64,000 nucleotides of DNA from Apostichopus japonicus (lineage: Eukaryota > Echinodermata > Holothuroidea > Aspidochirotida > Stichopodidae), in contig NC_092564.1 in assembly GCF_037975245.1 (NCBI RefSeq), positions 21,679,984 through 21,743,983 of the forward strand. Direction: 5' to 3'. Made by a program: the position numbers and the translations under genes. Each line of letters begins with the position of its first letter. The stretch's first letter is position 1. Below are positions 25,526-37,903 of this stretch, piece after piece. The notes beneath the pieces are model-generated. The model made no database searches and was not told where the DNA came from. It worked only from the letters and a program-made list of their open reading frames with translations.

Positions 25526-27597
25526 ATGTCGGACCAACTTCATATTTGGTTAGCCGGAGTACCGCCTACCCTTTGTTTTCGATACAGGTCAAAGGTCATT
25601 TGGGGTCACCAGGGGTCACCAGGGGTCACCAGGGGTCACCAGGGGTCAAATTTTAAAAATCTCGTAAACACGATATCTCAGGTGGGTAATGTCGGACCAA
25701 ATTCATATTTGGTTAGCCGGAGTACCGCCTACCCTTTGTTTTCGATACAGGTCAAAGGTCATTTGTGGTCACCGGGGTCAAATTATAAAAATCTCGTAAA
25801 TAAATGTCAGGTGGGTAATGTCGGACCAACTTCATATTTGGTTAGCCGGAGTACCGCCTACCCTTTGTTTTCGATACAGGTCAAAGGTCATTTGGGGTCA
25901 CCAGGGGTCACCAGGGGTCACCAGGGGTCACCAGGGGTCACCAGGGGTCAAATTTTAAAAATCTCGTAAATACGATATGTCAGGTGGGTAATGACGGACC
26001 AACTTCATATTTGGTTAGCCGGAGTACCGCCTACCCTTTGTTTTCGATACAGGTCAAAGGTCATTTGGGGTCACCAGGGGTCACCAGGGGTCACCAGGGG
26101 TCAAATTTTAAAAATCTCGTAAACACGATATCTCAGGTGGGTAATTTCGGACCAAATTCATATTTGGTTTTCCGGAGTACCGCTTACCCTTTGTTTTCGA
26201 TGCAGGTCAAAGGTCATTTGGGGTCACCGGGATCTAATTGTAAAAATCTCGTAAACACGATATCTCAGGTGGGTAATGTCGGACCAACTTCATATTTGGT
26301 TAGCCGGAGTACCGCCTACCCTTTGTTTTCGATACAGGTCAAAGGTCATTTGGGGTCACCAGGGTCAAATTATAAAAATCTCGTAAACACTATATGTCAG
26401 GTGGGTAATGTCGGACCAACTTCATATTTGCTTAGCCGGAGTACCGCCAACCCTTTGTTTTCGATACAGGTCAAAGGTCATTTGGGGTCACCAGGGGTCA
26501 CCAGGGGTCACCAAGGGTCAAATTGTAAAAATCTCGTAAACACGATATTTCAGGTGGGTAATGTCGGACCAACTTCATATTTGGTTTTCGATGCAGGTCA
26601 AAGGTCATTTGGGGTCACCGGGGTCAAATTATAAAAATCTCGTAAACACGATATGTCAGGTGGGTAATGTCGGACCAACTTCATATTTGGTTAGCCGGAG
26701 TACCGCCAACCCTTTGTTTTCGATACAGGTCAAAGGTCATTTGGGGTCACCAGGGGTCACCAGGGGTCACCAGTGGTCACCAGGGGTCAAATTTTAAAAA
26801 TCTCGTAAACACGATATCTCAGGTGGGTAATGTCGGACCAAATTCATATTTGGTTTACCGGAGTACCGCTTACCCTTTGTTTTCGATGCAGGTCAAAGGT
26901 CATTTGGGGTCACCAGGGGTCACCAGGGGTCAAATTGTAAAAATCTTGTAAACACGATATCTCAGGTGGGTAATGTCGGACCACCTTCATATTTGGTTTG
27001 CCGGAGTACCGCCTACCCTTTGTTTTCGACGCAAGTCAAAGGTCATTTGGGGTCATCAGGGGTCACCAGGGGTCAAATTGTAAAAATCTCGTAAACACGA
27101 TATCTCAGGTGGGTAATGTCGGACCAAATTCATATTTGGTTTACCGGAGTACCGCTTACCCTTTGTTTTCGATGCAGGTCAAAGGTCATTTGGGGTCACC
27201 AGTGGTCAAATTGTAAAAATCTCGTAAACACGATATCTCAGGTGGGTAATTTCGGACCAACTTCATATTTGGTTTGCCGGAGTACCGCTTACCCTTTGTT
27301 TTCGATGCAGGTCAAAGGTCATTTGGGGTCACCAGGGGTCAAATTGTAAAAATCTCGTAAACACGATATCTCAGGTGGGTAATGTCGGACCAACTTCATA
27401 TTTGGTTAGCCGGAGTACCGCTTACCCTTTGTTTTCGATGCAGGTCAAACGTCATTTGGGGTCACCGGGGTCAAATTATGAAAATCTCGTAAACACGATA
27501 TCTCAGGTGGGTAATGTCGGACCAACTTCATATTTGGTTAACCGGAATACCGCCTACCCTTTGTTTTCGATACAGGTCAAAGGTCATTTGGGGTCAC
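25526..27597 (+). repeat. Higher-order block D, copy 2
   Basis: This is the second copy of block D. It is offset 2843 bp from copy 3 over most of its length, and 2833 bp at its left end because of one decamer (five here, six there). It includes the 143 bp variant monomer with CCACCTTCAT and CGACGCAAGTC near 26,982-27,040. It diverges near 27,598, where the decamer joint reads ACCAGGGG instead of ACCGGGG. Confidence 0.83.
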
Positions 27598-28358
27598 CAG
27601 GGGTCAAATTATAAAAATCTCGTAAACACGATATGTCAGGTGGGTAATGTCGGACCAACTTCATATTTGGTTAGCCGGAGTACCGCCTACCCTTTGTTTT
27701 CGATACAGGTCAAAGGTCATTTGGGGTCACCAGGGGTCACCAGGGGTCACCAGGGGTCAAATTTTAAAAATCTCGTAAACACGATATCTCAGGTGGGTAA
27801 TGTCGGACCAAATTCATATTTGGTTTTCCGGAGTACCGCTTACCCTTTGTTTTCGATGCAGGTCAAAGGTCATTTGGGGTCACCGGGGTCAAATTATGAA
27901 AATCTCGTAAACACGATATCTCAGGTGGGTAATGTCGGACCAACTTCATATTTGGTTAGCCGGAGTACCGCCTACCCTTTGTTTTCGATACAGGTCAAAG
28001 GTCATTTGGGGTCACCAGGGGTCACCAGGGGTCACCAGGGGTCACCAGGGGTCAAATTTTAAAAATCTCGTAAACACGATATCTCAGGTGGGTAATGTCG
28101 GACCAAATTCATATTTGGTTTTCCGGAGTACCGCTTACCTTTTGTTTTCGATGCAGGTCAAAGGTCATTTGGGGTCACCGGGGTCAAATTATGAAAATCT
28201 CGTAAACACGATATCTCAGGTGGGTAATGTCGGACCAACTTCATATTTGGTTAGCCGGAGTACCGCCTACCCTTTGTTTTCGATACAGGTCAAAGGTCAT
28301 TTGGGGTCACCGGGGTCAAATTATAAAAATTTCGTAAACACGATATGTCAGGTGGGTA

Positions 28359-30440
28359 ATGTCGGACCAACTTCATATTTGGTTAGCCGGAGTACCGCCT
28401 ACCCTTTGTTTTCGATACAGGTCAAAGGTCATTTGGGGTCACCAGGGGTCACCAGGGGTCACCAGGGGTCACCAGGGGTCAAATTTTAAAAATCTCGTAA
28501 ACACGATATCTCAGGTGGGTAATGTCGGACCAAATTCATATTTGGTTAGCCGGAGTACCGCCTACCCTTTGTTTTCGATACAGGTCAAAGGTCATTTGTG
28601 GTCACCGGGGTCAAATTATAAAAATCTCGTAAATAAATGTCAGGTGGGTACTGTCGGACCAACTTCATATTTGGTTAGCCGGAGTACCGCCTACCCTTTG
28701 TTTTCGATACAGGTCAAAGGTCATTTGGGGTCACCAGGGGTCACCAGGGGTCACCAGGGGTCACCAGGGGTCACCAGGGGTCACCAGGGGTCAAATTTTA
28801 AAAATCTCGTAAATACGATATGTCAGGTGGGTAATGACGGACCAACTTCATATTTGGTTAGCCGGAGTACCGCCTACCCTTTGTTTTCGATACAGGTCAA
28901 AGGTCATTTGGGGTCACCAGGGGTCACCAGGGGTCACCAGGGGTCAAATTTTAAAAATCTCGTAAACACGATATCTCAGGTGGGTAATTTCGGACCAAAT
29001 TCATATTTGGTTTTCCGGAGTACCGCTTACCCTTTGTTTTCGATGCAGGTCAAAGGTCATTTGGGGTCACCGGGATCTAATTGTAAAAATCTCGTAAACA
29101 CGATATCTCAGGTGGGTAATGTCGGACCAACTTCATATTTGGTTAGCCGGAGTACCGCCTACCCTTTGTTTTCGATACAGGTCAAAGGTCATTTGGGGTC
29201 ACCAGGGTCAAATTATAAAAATCTCGTAAACACTATATGTCAGGTGGGTAATGTCGGACCAACTTCATATTTGCTTAGCCGGAGTACCGCCAACCCTTTG
29301 TTTTCGATACAGGTCAAAGGTCATTTGGGGTCACCAGGGGTCACCAGGGGTCACCAAGGGTCAAATTGTAAAAATCTCGTAAACACGATATTTCAGGTGG
29401 GTAATGTCGGACCAACTTCATATTTGGTTTTCGATGCAGGTCAAAGGTCATTTGGGGTCACCGGGGTCAAATTATAAAAATCTCGTAAACACGATATGTC
29501 AGGTGGGTAATGTCGGACCAACTTCATATTTGGTTAGCCGGAGTACCGCCAACCCTTTGTTTTCGATACAGGTCAAAGGTCATTTGGGGTCACCAGGGGT
29601 CACCAGGGGTCACCAGGGGTCACCAGATGTCAAATTTTAAAAATCTCGTAAACACGATATCTCAGGTGGGTAATGTCGGACCAAATTCATGTTTGGTTTA
29701 CCGGAGTACCGCTTACCCTTTGTTTTCGATGCAGGTCAAAGGTCATTTGGGGTCACCAGGTTTCACCAGGGGTCAAATTGTAAAAATCTCGTAAACACGA
29801 TATCTCAGGTGGGTAATGTCGGACCACCTTCATATTTGGTTTGCCGGAGTACCGCCTACCCTTTGTTTTCGACGCAAGTCAAAGGTCATTTGGGGTCATC
29901 AGGGGTCACCAGGGGTCAAATTGTAAAAATCTCGTAAACACGATATCTCAGGTGGGTAATGTCGGACCAAATTCATATTTGGTTTACCGGAGTACCGCTT
30001 ACCCTTTGTTTTCGATGCAGGTCAAAGGTCATTTGGGGTCACCAGTGGTCAAATTGTAAAAATCTCGTAAACACGATATCTCAGGTGGGTTATGTCGGAC
30101 CAACTTCATATTTGGTTTGCCGGAGTACCGCTTACCCTTTGTTTTCGATGCAGGTCAAAGGTCATTTGGGGTCACCAGGGGTCAAATTGTAAAAATCTCG
30201 TAAACACGATATCTCAGGTGGGTAATGTCGGACCAAATTCATATTTGGTTAGCCGGAGTACCGCTTACCCTTTGTTTTCGATGCAGGTCAAACGTCATTT
30301 GGGGTCACCGGGGTCAAATTATGAAAATCTCGTAAACACGATATCTCAGGTGGGTAATGTCGGACCAACTTCATATTTGGATAACCGGAATACCGCCTAC
30401 CCTTTGTTTTCGATACAGGTCAAAGGTCATTTGGGGTCAC
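28359..30440 (+). repeat. Higher-order block D, copy 3
   Basis: This is the third copy of block D, adjacent to copy 2. It carries private substitutions such as GGTACTGTCGG near 28,647, CCAGATGTCAAATT near 29,623, CATGTTTGG near 29,689 and TTTGGATAACC near 30,376. It contains the truncated monomer near 29,428 and the GACGCAAGTC monomer near 29,870. Confidence 0.83.
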
Positions 30441-31869
30441 CGGGGTCAAATTATAAAAATCTCGTAAACACGATATGTCAGGTGGGTAATGTCGGACCAA
30501 CTTCATATTTGGTTAGCCGGAGTACCGCCTACCCTTTGTTTTCGATACAGGTCAAAGGTCATTTGGGGTCACCAGGGGTCACCAGGGGTCACCAGGGGTC
30601 AAATTTTAAAAATCTCGTAAACACGATATCTCAGGTGGGTAATGTCGGACCAAATTCATATTTGGTTTACCGGAGTACCGCTTACCCTTTGTTTTCGATG
30701 CAGGTCAAAGGTCATTTGTTGTCACCGGGGTCAAATTATAAAAATCTCGTAAACACGATATGTCAGGTGGGTATTGTCGGACCAACTTCATATTTGGTTA
30801 GCCGGAGTACCGCCTACCCTTTGTTTTCGATACAGGTCAAAGGTCATTTGGGGTCACCAGGGGTCACCAGGGGTCACCAGGGGTCAAATTGTAAAAATCT
30901 CGTAAACACGATATCTCAGGTGGGTAATGTCGGACCAAATTCATATTTGGTTTGCCGGAGTACCGCCTACCCTTTGTTTTCGATACAGGTCAATGGTCAT
31001 TTGGGGTCACCGGGGTCAAATTATAAAAATCTCGTAAATACGATATGTCAGGTGGGTGATGTCGGACCAACTTCATATTTGGTTAGCCGGAGTACCGCCT
31101 ACCCTTTGTTTTCGATACAGGTCAAAGGTCATTTGGGGTCACCAGGGGTCACCAGGGGTCACCAGGGGTCAAATTTTAAAAATCTCGTAAACACGATATC
31201 TCAGGTGGGTAATGTCGGACCAAATTCATATTTCGTTTTCCGGAGTACCGCTTACCCTTTCTTTTCGATGCAGGTCAAAGGTCATTTGGGGTCACCGGGG
31301 TCAAATTATGAAAATCTCGTAAACACGATATCTCAGGTGGGTAATGTCGGACCAACTTCATATTTGGTTAGCCGGAGTACCGCCTACCCTTTGTTTTCGA
31401 TACAGGTCAAAGGTCATTTGGGGTCAGCGGGGTCAAATTATAAAAATCTCGTAAACACGATATGTCAGGTGGGTAATGTCAGACCAACTTCATATTTGGT
31501 TAGCCGGAGTACCGCCTACCCTTTGTTTTCGATACAGGTCAAAGGTCATTTGGGGTCACCAGGGGTCACCAGGGGTCACCAGGGGTCAAATTTTAAAAAT
31601 CTCGTAAACACGATATCTCAGGTGGGTAATGTCGGACCAAATTCATATTTGGTTTAACGGAGTACCGCCTACCCTTTGTTTTCGATACAGGTCAAAGGTC
31701 ATTTGTGGTCACCGGGGTCAAATTATAAAAATCTCGTAAATACGATATGTCAGGTGTGTAATGTCGGACCAACTTCATATTTGGTTAGCCGGAGTACCGC
31801 CTACCCTTTGTTTTCGATACAGGTCAAAGGTCATTTGGGGTCACCAGGGGTCACCAGGGGTCACCAGGG
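30441..31869 (+). repeat. Satellite 1 segment between blocks D and E
   Basis: These are ordinary satellite 1 monomers with several single-copy changes: TTTGTTGTCACC near 30,717, GTCAATGGTCA near 30,991 (which damages the DR1 motif), GGGTGATGTCGG near 31,056, TTTCGTTTTCC near 31,232 and GGTCAGCGGGG near 31,424. The longest open frame of the window (30,092-31,657) runs through here because most monomers are 132, 133 or 153 bp long. No other sequence is present. Confidence 0.75.
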
Positions 31870-34800
31870 GTCACCAGGGGTCACCAGGGGTCAAATTGTA
31901 AAAATCTCGTAAACACGATATCTCAGGTGGGTAATGTCGGACCAAATTCATATTTGGTTTGCCGGAGTACCGCCTACCCTTTGTTTTCGATACAGGTCAA
32001 AGGTCATTTGGGGTCACCGGGGTCAAATGATAAAAATCTCGTAAATACGATATGTCAGGTGGGTAATGTCGGACCAACTTCATATTTCGTTAGCCGGAGT
32101 ACCGCCTACCCTTTGTTTTCGATACAGGTCAAAGGTCATTTGGGGTCACCAGGGGTCACCAGGGGTCACCAGGGGTCACCAGGGGTCACCAGGGGTCAAA
32201 TATTAAAAATCTCGTAAATACGATATGTCAGGTGGGTAATGTCGGACCAACTTCATATTTCGTTAGCCGGAGTACCGCCTACCCTTTGTTTTCGATACAG
32301 GTCAAAGGTCATTTGGGGTCACCAGGGGTCACCAGGGGTCACCAGGGGTCAAATTGTAAAAATCTCGTAAACACGATATCTCAGGTGGGTAATGTCGGAC
32401 CAAATTCATATTTGGTTTTCCGGAGTACCGCTTACCCTTTGTTTTCGATGCAGGTCAAAGGTCATTTGGGGTCACCGGGGTCAAATTGTAAAAATCTCGT
32501 AAACACGATATCTCAGGTGGGTAATGTCGGACCAACTTCATATTTGGTTAGCCGGAGTACCGCCTACCCTTTGTTTTCGATACAGGTCAAAGGTCATTTG
32601 GGGTCACCAGGGGTCACCAGGGGTCACCAGGGGTCAAATTTTAAAAATCTCGTAAACACGATATCTCAGGTGGGTAATGTCGGACCAAATTCATATTTGG
32701 TTTTCCGGAGTACCGCTTACCTTTTGTTTTCGATGCAGGTCAAAGGTCATTTGGGGTCACCAGGGGTCACCAGGGGTCAAATTGTAAAAATCTCGTAAAC
32801 ACGATATCTCAGGTGGGTAATGTCGGACCAACTTCATATTTGGTTTGCCGGAGTACCGCTTACCCTTTGTTTTCGATGCAGGTCAAAGGTCATTTGGGGT
32901 CACCGGGGTCAAATTATGAAAATCTCGTAAACACGATATCTCAGGTGGGTAATGTCGGACCAACTTCATATTTGGTTAGCCGGAGTACCGCCAACCCTTT
33001 GTTTTCGATACAGGTCAAAGGTCATTTGGGGTCACCAGGGGTCACCAGGGGTCACCAGGGGTCACCAGGGGTCACCAGGGGTCAAATTTTAAAAATCTCG
33101 TAAATACGATATGTCAGGTGGGTAATGTCGGACCAAATTCATATTTGGTTAGCCGGAGTACCGCCTACCCTTTGTTTTCGATACAGGTCAAAGGTCATTT
33201 GGGGTCACCAGGGGTCACCAGGGGTCACCAGGGGTCAAATTTTAAAAATCTCGTAAACACGATATCTCAGGTGGGTAATTTCGGACCAAATTCATATTTG
33301 GTTTTCCGGAGTACCGCTTACCCTTTGTTTTCGATGCAGGTCAAAGGTCATTTGGGGTCACCGGGATCTAATTGTAAAAATCTCGTAAACACGATATCTC
33401 AGGTGGGTAATGTCGGACCAACTTCATATTTGGTTAGCCGGAGTACCGCCTACCCTTTGTTTTCGATACAGGTCAAAGGTCATTTGGGGTCACCAGGGGT
33501 CACCAGGGGTCACCAGGTGTCACCAGGGGTCACCAGGGGTCACCAGGGGTCACCAGGGGTCAAATTTTGAAAATCTCGTAAACACGATATCTCAGGTGGG
33601 TAATGTCGGACCAAATTCATATTTGGTTTACCGGAGTACCGCTTACCCTTTGTTTTCGATGCAGGTCAAAGGTCATTTGGGGTCACCAGGGGTCACCAGG
33701 GGTTAAATTGTAAAAATCTCGTAAACACGATATCTCAGGTGGGTAATGTCGGACCAACTTCATATTTGGTTAGCCGGAGTACCGCCTACCCTTTGTTTTC
33801 GATACAGGTCAAAGGTCATTTGGGGTCACCAGGGGTCACCAGGGGTCACCAGGGGTCAAATTTTAAAAATCTCGTAAACACGATATCTCAGGTGGGTAAT
33901 GTCGGACCAAATTCATATTTGGTTTTCCGGAGTACCGCTTACCCTTTGTTTTCGATGCAGGTCAAAGGTCATTTGGGGTCACCGGGGTCAAATTATGAAA
34001 ATCTCGTAAACACGATATCTCAGGTGGGTAATGTCGGACCAACTTCATATTTGGTTAGCCGGAGTACCGCCTACCCTTTGTTTTCGATACAGGTCAAAGG
34101 TCATTTGGGGTCACCGGGGTCAAATTATAAAAATCTCGTAAACACGATATGTCAGGTGGGTAATGTCGGACCAACTTCATATTTGGTTAGCCGGAGTACC
34201 GCCTACCCTTTGTTTTCGATACAGGTCAAAGGTCATTTGGGGTCACCAGGGGTCACCAGGGGTCACCAGGGGTCAAATTTTAAAAATCTCGTAAACACGA
34301 TATCTCAGGTGGGTAATGTCGGACCAAATTCATATTTGGTTTAACGGAGTACCGCCTACCCTTTGTTTTCGATACAGGTCAAAGGTCATTTGTGGTCACC
34401 GGGGTCAAATTATAAAAATCTCGTAAATACGATATGTCAGGTGGGTAATGTCGGACCAACTTCATATTTGGTTAGCCGGAGTACCGCCTTTCCTTTGTTT
34501 TCGATACAGGTCAAAGGTCATTTGGGGTCACCAGGGGTCACCAGGGGTCACCAGGGGTCACCAGGGGTCACCAGGGGTCAAATTGTAAAAATCTCGTAAA
34601 CACGATATCTCAGGTGGGTAATGTCGGACCAAATTCATATTTGGTTTGCCGGAGTGCCGCCTACCCTTTGTTTTCGATACAGGTCAAAGGTCATTTGGGG
34701 TCACCGGGGTCAAATTATAAAAATCTCGTAAATACGATATGTCAGGTGGGTAATGTCGGACCAACTTCATATTTGGTTAGCCGGAGTACCGCCTACCCTT

Positions 34801-37800
34801 TGTTTTCGATACAGGTCAAAGGTCATTTGGGGTCACCAGGGGTCACCAGGGGTCACCAGGGGTCACCAGGGGTCAAATTGTAAAAATCTCGTAAACACGA
34901 TATCTCAGGTGGGTAATGTCGGACCAAATTCATATTTGGTTTGCCGGAGTACCGCCTACCCTTTGTTTTCGATACAGGTCAAAGGTCATTTGGGGTCACC
35001 GGGGTCAAATTATAAAAATCTCGTAAATACGATATGTCAGGTGGGTAATGTCGGACCAACTTCATATTTGGTTAGCCGGAGTACCGCCTACCCTTTGTTT
35101 TCGATACAGGTCAAAGGTCATTTGGGGTCACCAGGGGTCACCAGGGGTCATTTGGGGTCAAATTTTAAAAATCTCGTAAATACGATATGTCAGGTGGGTA
35201 ATGTCGAACCAACTTCATATTTGGTTAGCCGGAGTACCGCCTACCCTTTGTTTTCGATACAGGTCAAAGGTCATTTGGGGTCACCAGGGGTCACCAGGGG
35301 TCACCAGGGGTCACCAGGGGTCAAATTTTAAAAATCTCGTAAATACGATATGTCAGGTGGGTAATGTCGGACCAACTTCATATTTGGTTAGCCGGAGTAC
35401 CGCCTACTCTTTGTTTTCGATACAGGTCAAAGGTCACCAGGGGTCACCAGGGGTCACCAGGGGTCACCACTGGTCACCAGGGGTCAAATTTTAAAAATCT
35501 CGTAAACACGATATCTCAGGTGGGTAATGTCGGACCAAATTCATATTTGGTTTTCCGGAGTACCGCTTACCCTTTGTTTTCGATGCAGGTCAAAGGTCAT
35601 TTGGGGTCACCGGGGTCAAATTATGAAAATCTCGTAAACACGATATCTCAGGTGGGTAATGTCGGACCAACTTCATATTTGGTTAGCCGGAGTACCGCCT
35701 ACCCTTTGTTTTCGATACAGGTCAAAGGTCATTTGGGGTCACCGGGGTCAAATTATAAAAATCTCGTAAACACGATATGTCAGGTGGGTAATGTCGGACC
35801 AACTTCATATTTGGTTAGCCGGAGTACCGCCTACCCTTTGTTTTCGATACAGGTCAAAGGTCATTTGGGGTCACCAGGGGTCACCAGGGGTCACCAGGGG
35901 TCAAATTTTAAAAATATCGTAAACACGATATCTCAGGTGGGTAATGTCGGACCAAATTCATATTTGGTTTAACGGAGTACCGCCTACCCTTTGTTTTCGA
36001 TACAGGTCAAAGGTCATTTGTGGTCACCGGGGTCAAATTATAAAAATCTCGTAAATACGATATGTCAGGTGGGTAATGTCGGACCAACTTCATATTTGGT
36101 TAGCCGGAGTACCGCCTACCCTTTGTTTTCGATACAGGTCAAAGGTCATTTGGGGTCACCAGGGGTCACCAGGGGTCACCAGGGGTCACCAGGGGTCAAA
36201 TTTTAAAAATCTCGTAAATACGATATGTCAGGTGGGTAATGTCGGACCAACTTCATATTTGGTTAGGCGGAGTACCGCCTACCCTTTGTTTTCGATACAG
36301 GTCAAAGGTCATTTGGGGTCACCAGGGGTCACCAGGGGTCACCAGGGGTCACCAGGGGTCACCAGGGGTCAAATTTTAAAAATCTCGTAAACACGATATC
36401 TCAGGTGGGTAATTTCGGACCAAATTCATATTTGGTTTTCCGGAGTACCGCTTACCCTTTGTTTTCGATGCAGGTCAAAGGTCATTTGGGGTCACTTGGA
36501 TCTAATTGTAAAAATCTCGTAAACACGATATCTCAGGTGGGTAATGTCGGACCAACTTCATATTTGGTTAGCCGGAGTACCGCCTACCCTTTGTTTTCGA
36601 TACAGGTCAAAGGTCATTTGGTGTCACCAGGGGTCACCAGGGGTCACCAGGGGTCACCAGGGGTCAAATTTTAAAAATCTCGTAAACACGATATCTCAGG
36701 TGGGTAATGTCGGACCAAATTCATATTTGGTTTACCGGAGTACCGCTTACCCTTTGTTTTCGATGCAGGTCAAAGGTCATTTGGGGTCACCGGGGTCAAA
36801 TTATGAAAATCTCGTAAACACGATATCTCAGGTGGGTAATGTCGGACCAACTTCATATTTGGTTAGCCGGAGTACCGCCTACCCTTTGTTTTCGATACAG
36901 GTCAAAGGTCATTTGGGGTCACCAGGGTCAAATTATAAAAATCTCGTAAACACGATATGTCAGGTGGGTAATGTCGGACCAACTTCATATTTGGTTAGCC
37001 GGAGTACCGCCTACCCTTTGTTTTCGATACAGGTCAAAGGTCACCAGGGGTCACCATTGGTCACCAGGGGTCACCAGGGGTCAAATTTTAAAAATCTCGT
37101 AAACACGATATCTCAGGTGGGTAATGTCGGACCAAATTCATATTTGGTTTTCCGGAGTACCGCTTACCCTTTGTTTTCGATGCAGGTCAAAGGTCATTTG
37201 GGGTCACCGGGGTCAAATTATGAAAATCTCGTAAACACGATATCTCAGGTGGGTAATGTCGGACCAACTTCATATTTGGTTTTCCGGAGTACCGCTTACC
37301 CTTTGTTTTCGATACAGGTCAAAGGTCATTTGGGGTCACCGGGGTCAAATTATAAAAATCTCGTAAACACGATATGTCAGGTGGGTAATGTCGGACCAAC
37401 TTCATATTTGGTTAGCCGGAGTACCGCCTACCCTTTGTTTTCGATACAGGTCAAAGGTCATTTGGGGTCACCAGGGGTCACCAGGGGTCACCAGGGGTCA
37501 AATTTTAAAAATCTCGTAAACACGATATCTCAGGTGGGTAATGTCGGACCAAATTCATATTTGGTTTTCCGGAGTACCGCTTACCCTTTGTTTTCGATGC
37601 AGGTCAAAGGTCATTTGGGGTCACCGGGGTCAAATTATGAAAATCTCGTAAACACGATATCTCAGGTGGGTAATGTCGGACCAACTTCATATTTGGTTAG
37701 CCGGAGTACCGCCTACCCTTTGTTTTCGATACAGGTCAAAGGTCATTTGGGGTCACCGGGGTCAAATTATAAAAATCTCGTAAACACGATATGTCAGGTG

Positions 37801-37875
37801 GGTAATGTCGGACCAACTTCATATTTGGTTAGCCGGAGTACCGCCTACCCTTTGTTTTCGATACAGGTCAAAGGT
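31870..37875 (+). repeat. Higher-order block E, copy 1 (about 6.0 kb)
   Basis: This block is repeated directly downstream with an offset of 6034 bp in the left part and 5708 bp in the right part. It therefore has 326 bp, two 163 bp equivalents around 35,285-35,611, that the second copy lacks. Shared markers are AAATGATAAAAATC near 32,026, TTTCGTTAGCC near 32,087 and 32,267, GCCTTTCCTTTG near 34,487, GGAGTGCCGCC near 34,652, and the GGGGTCATTTGGGGTCAAAT joint near 35,146. Confidence 0.88.
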
Positions 37876-37903
37876 CACCAGGGGTCACCAGGGGTCACCA
37901 GGG

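Noticed and set aside
30092-31657. Long open reading frames in satellite 1, up to 521 codons here (also 36,544-37,935, 42,252-43,643, 47,388-48,779, 13,769-15,109 and 17,426-18,766), resembling a repetitive secreted or structural protein.
   Set aside because: The frames exist because 132, 153 and 183 bp monomers are multiples of three and lack stops in that phase. The same DNA is open in overlapping frames, decamer indels of 10 bp shift the frame constantly, differences between copies are not biased to synonymous positions, and there is no consistent start, signal or end. I treat them as non-coding.
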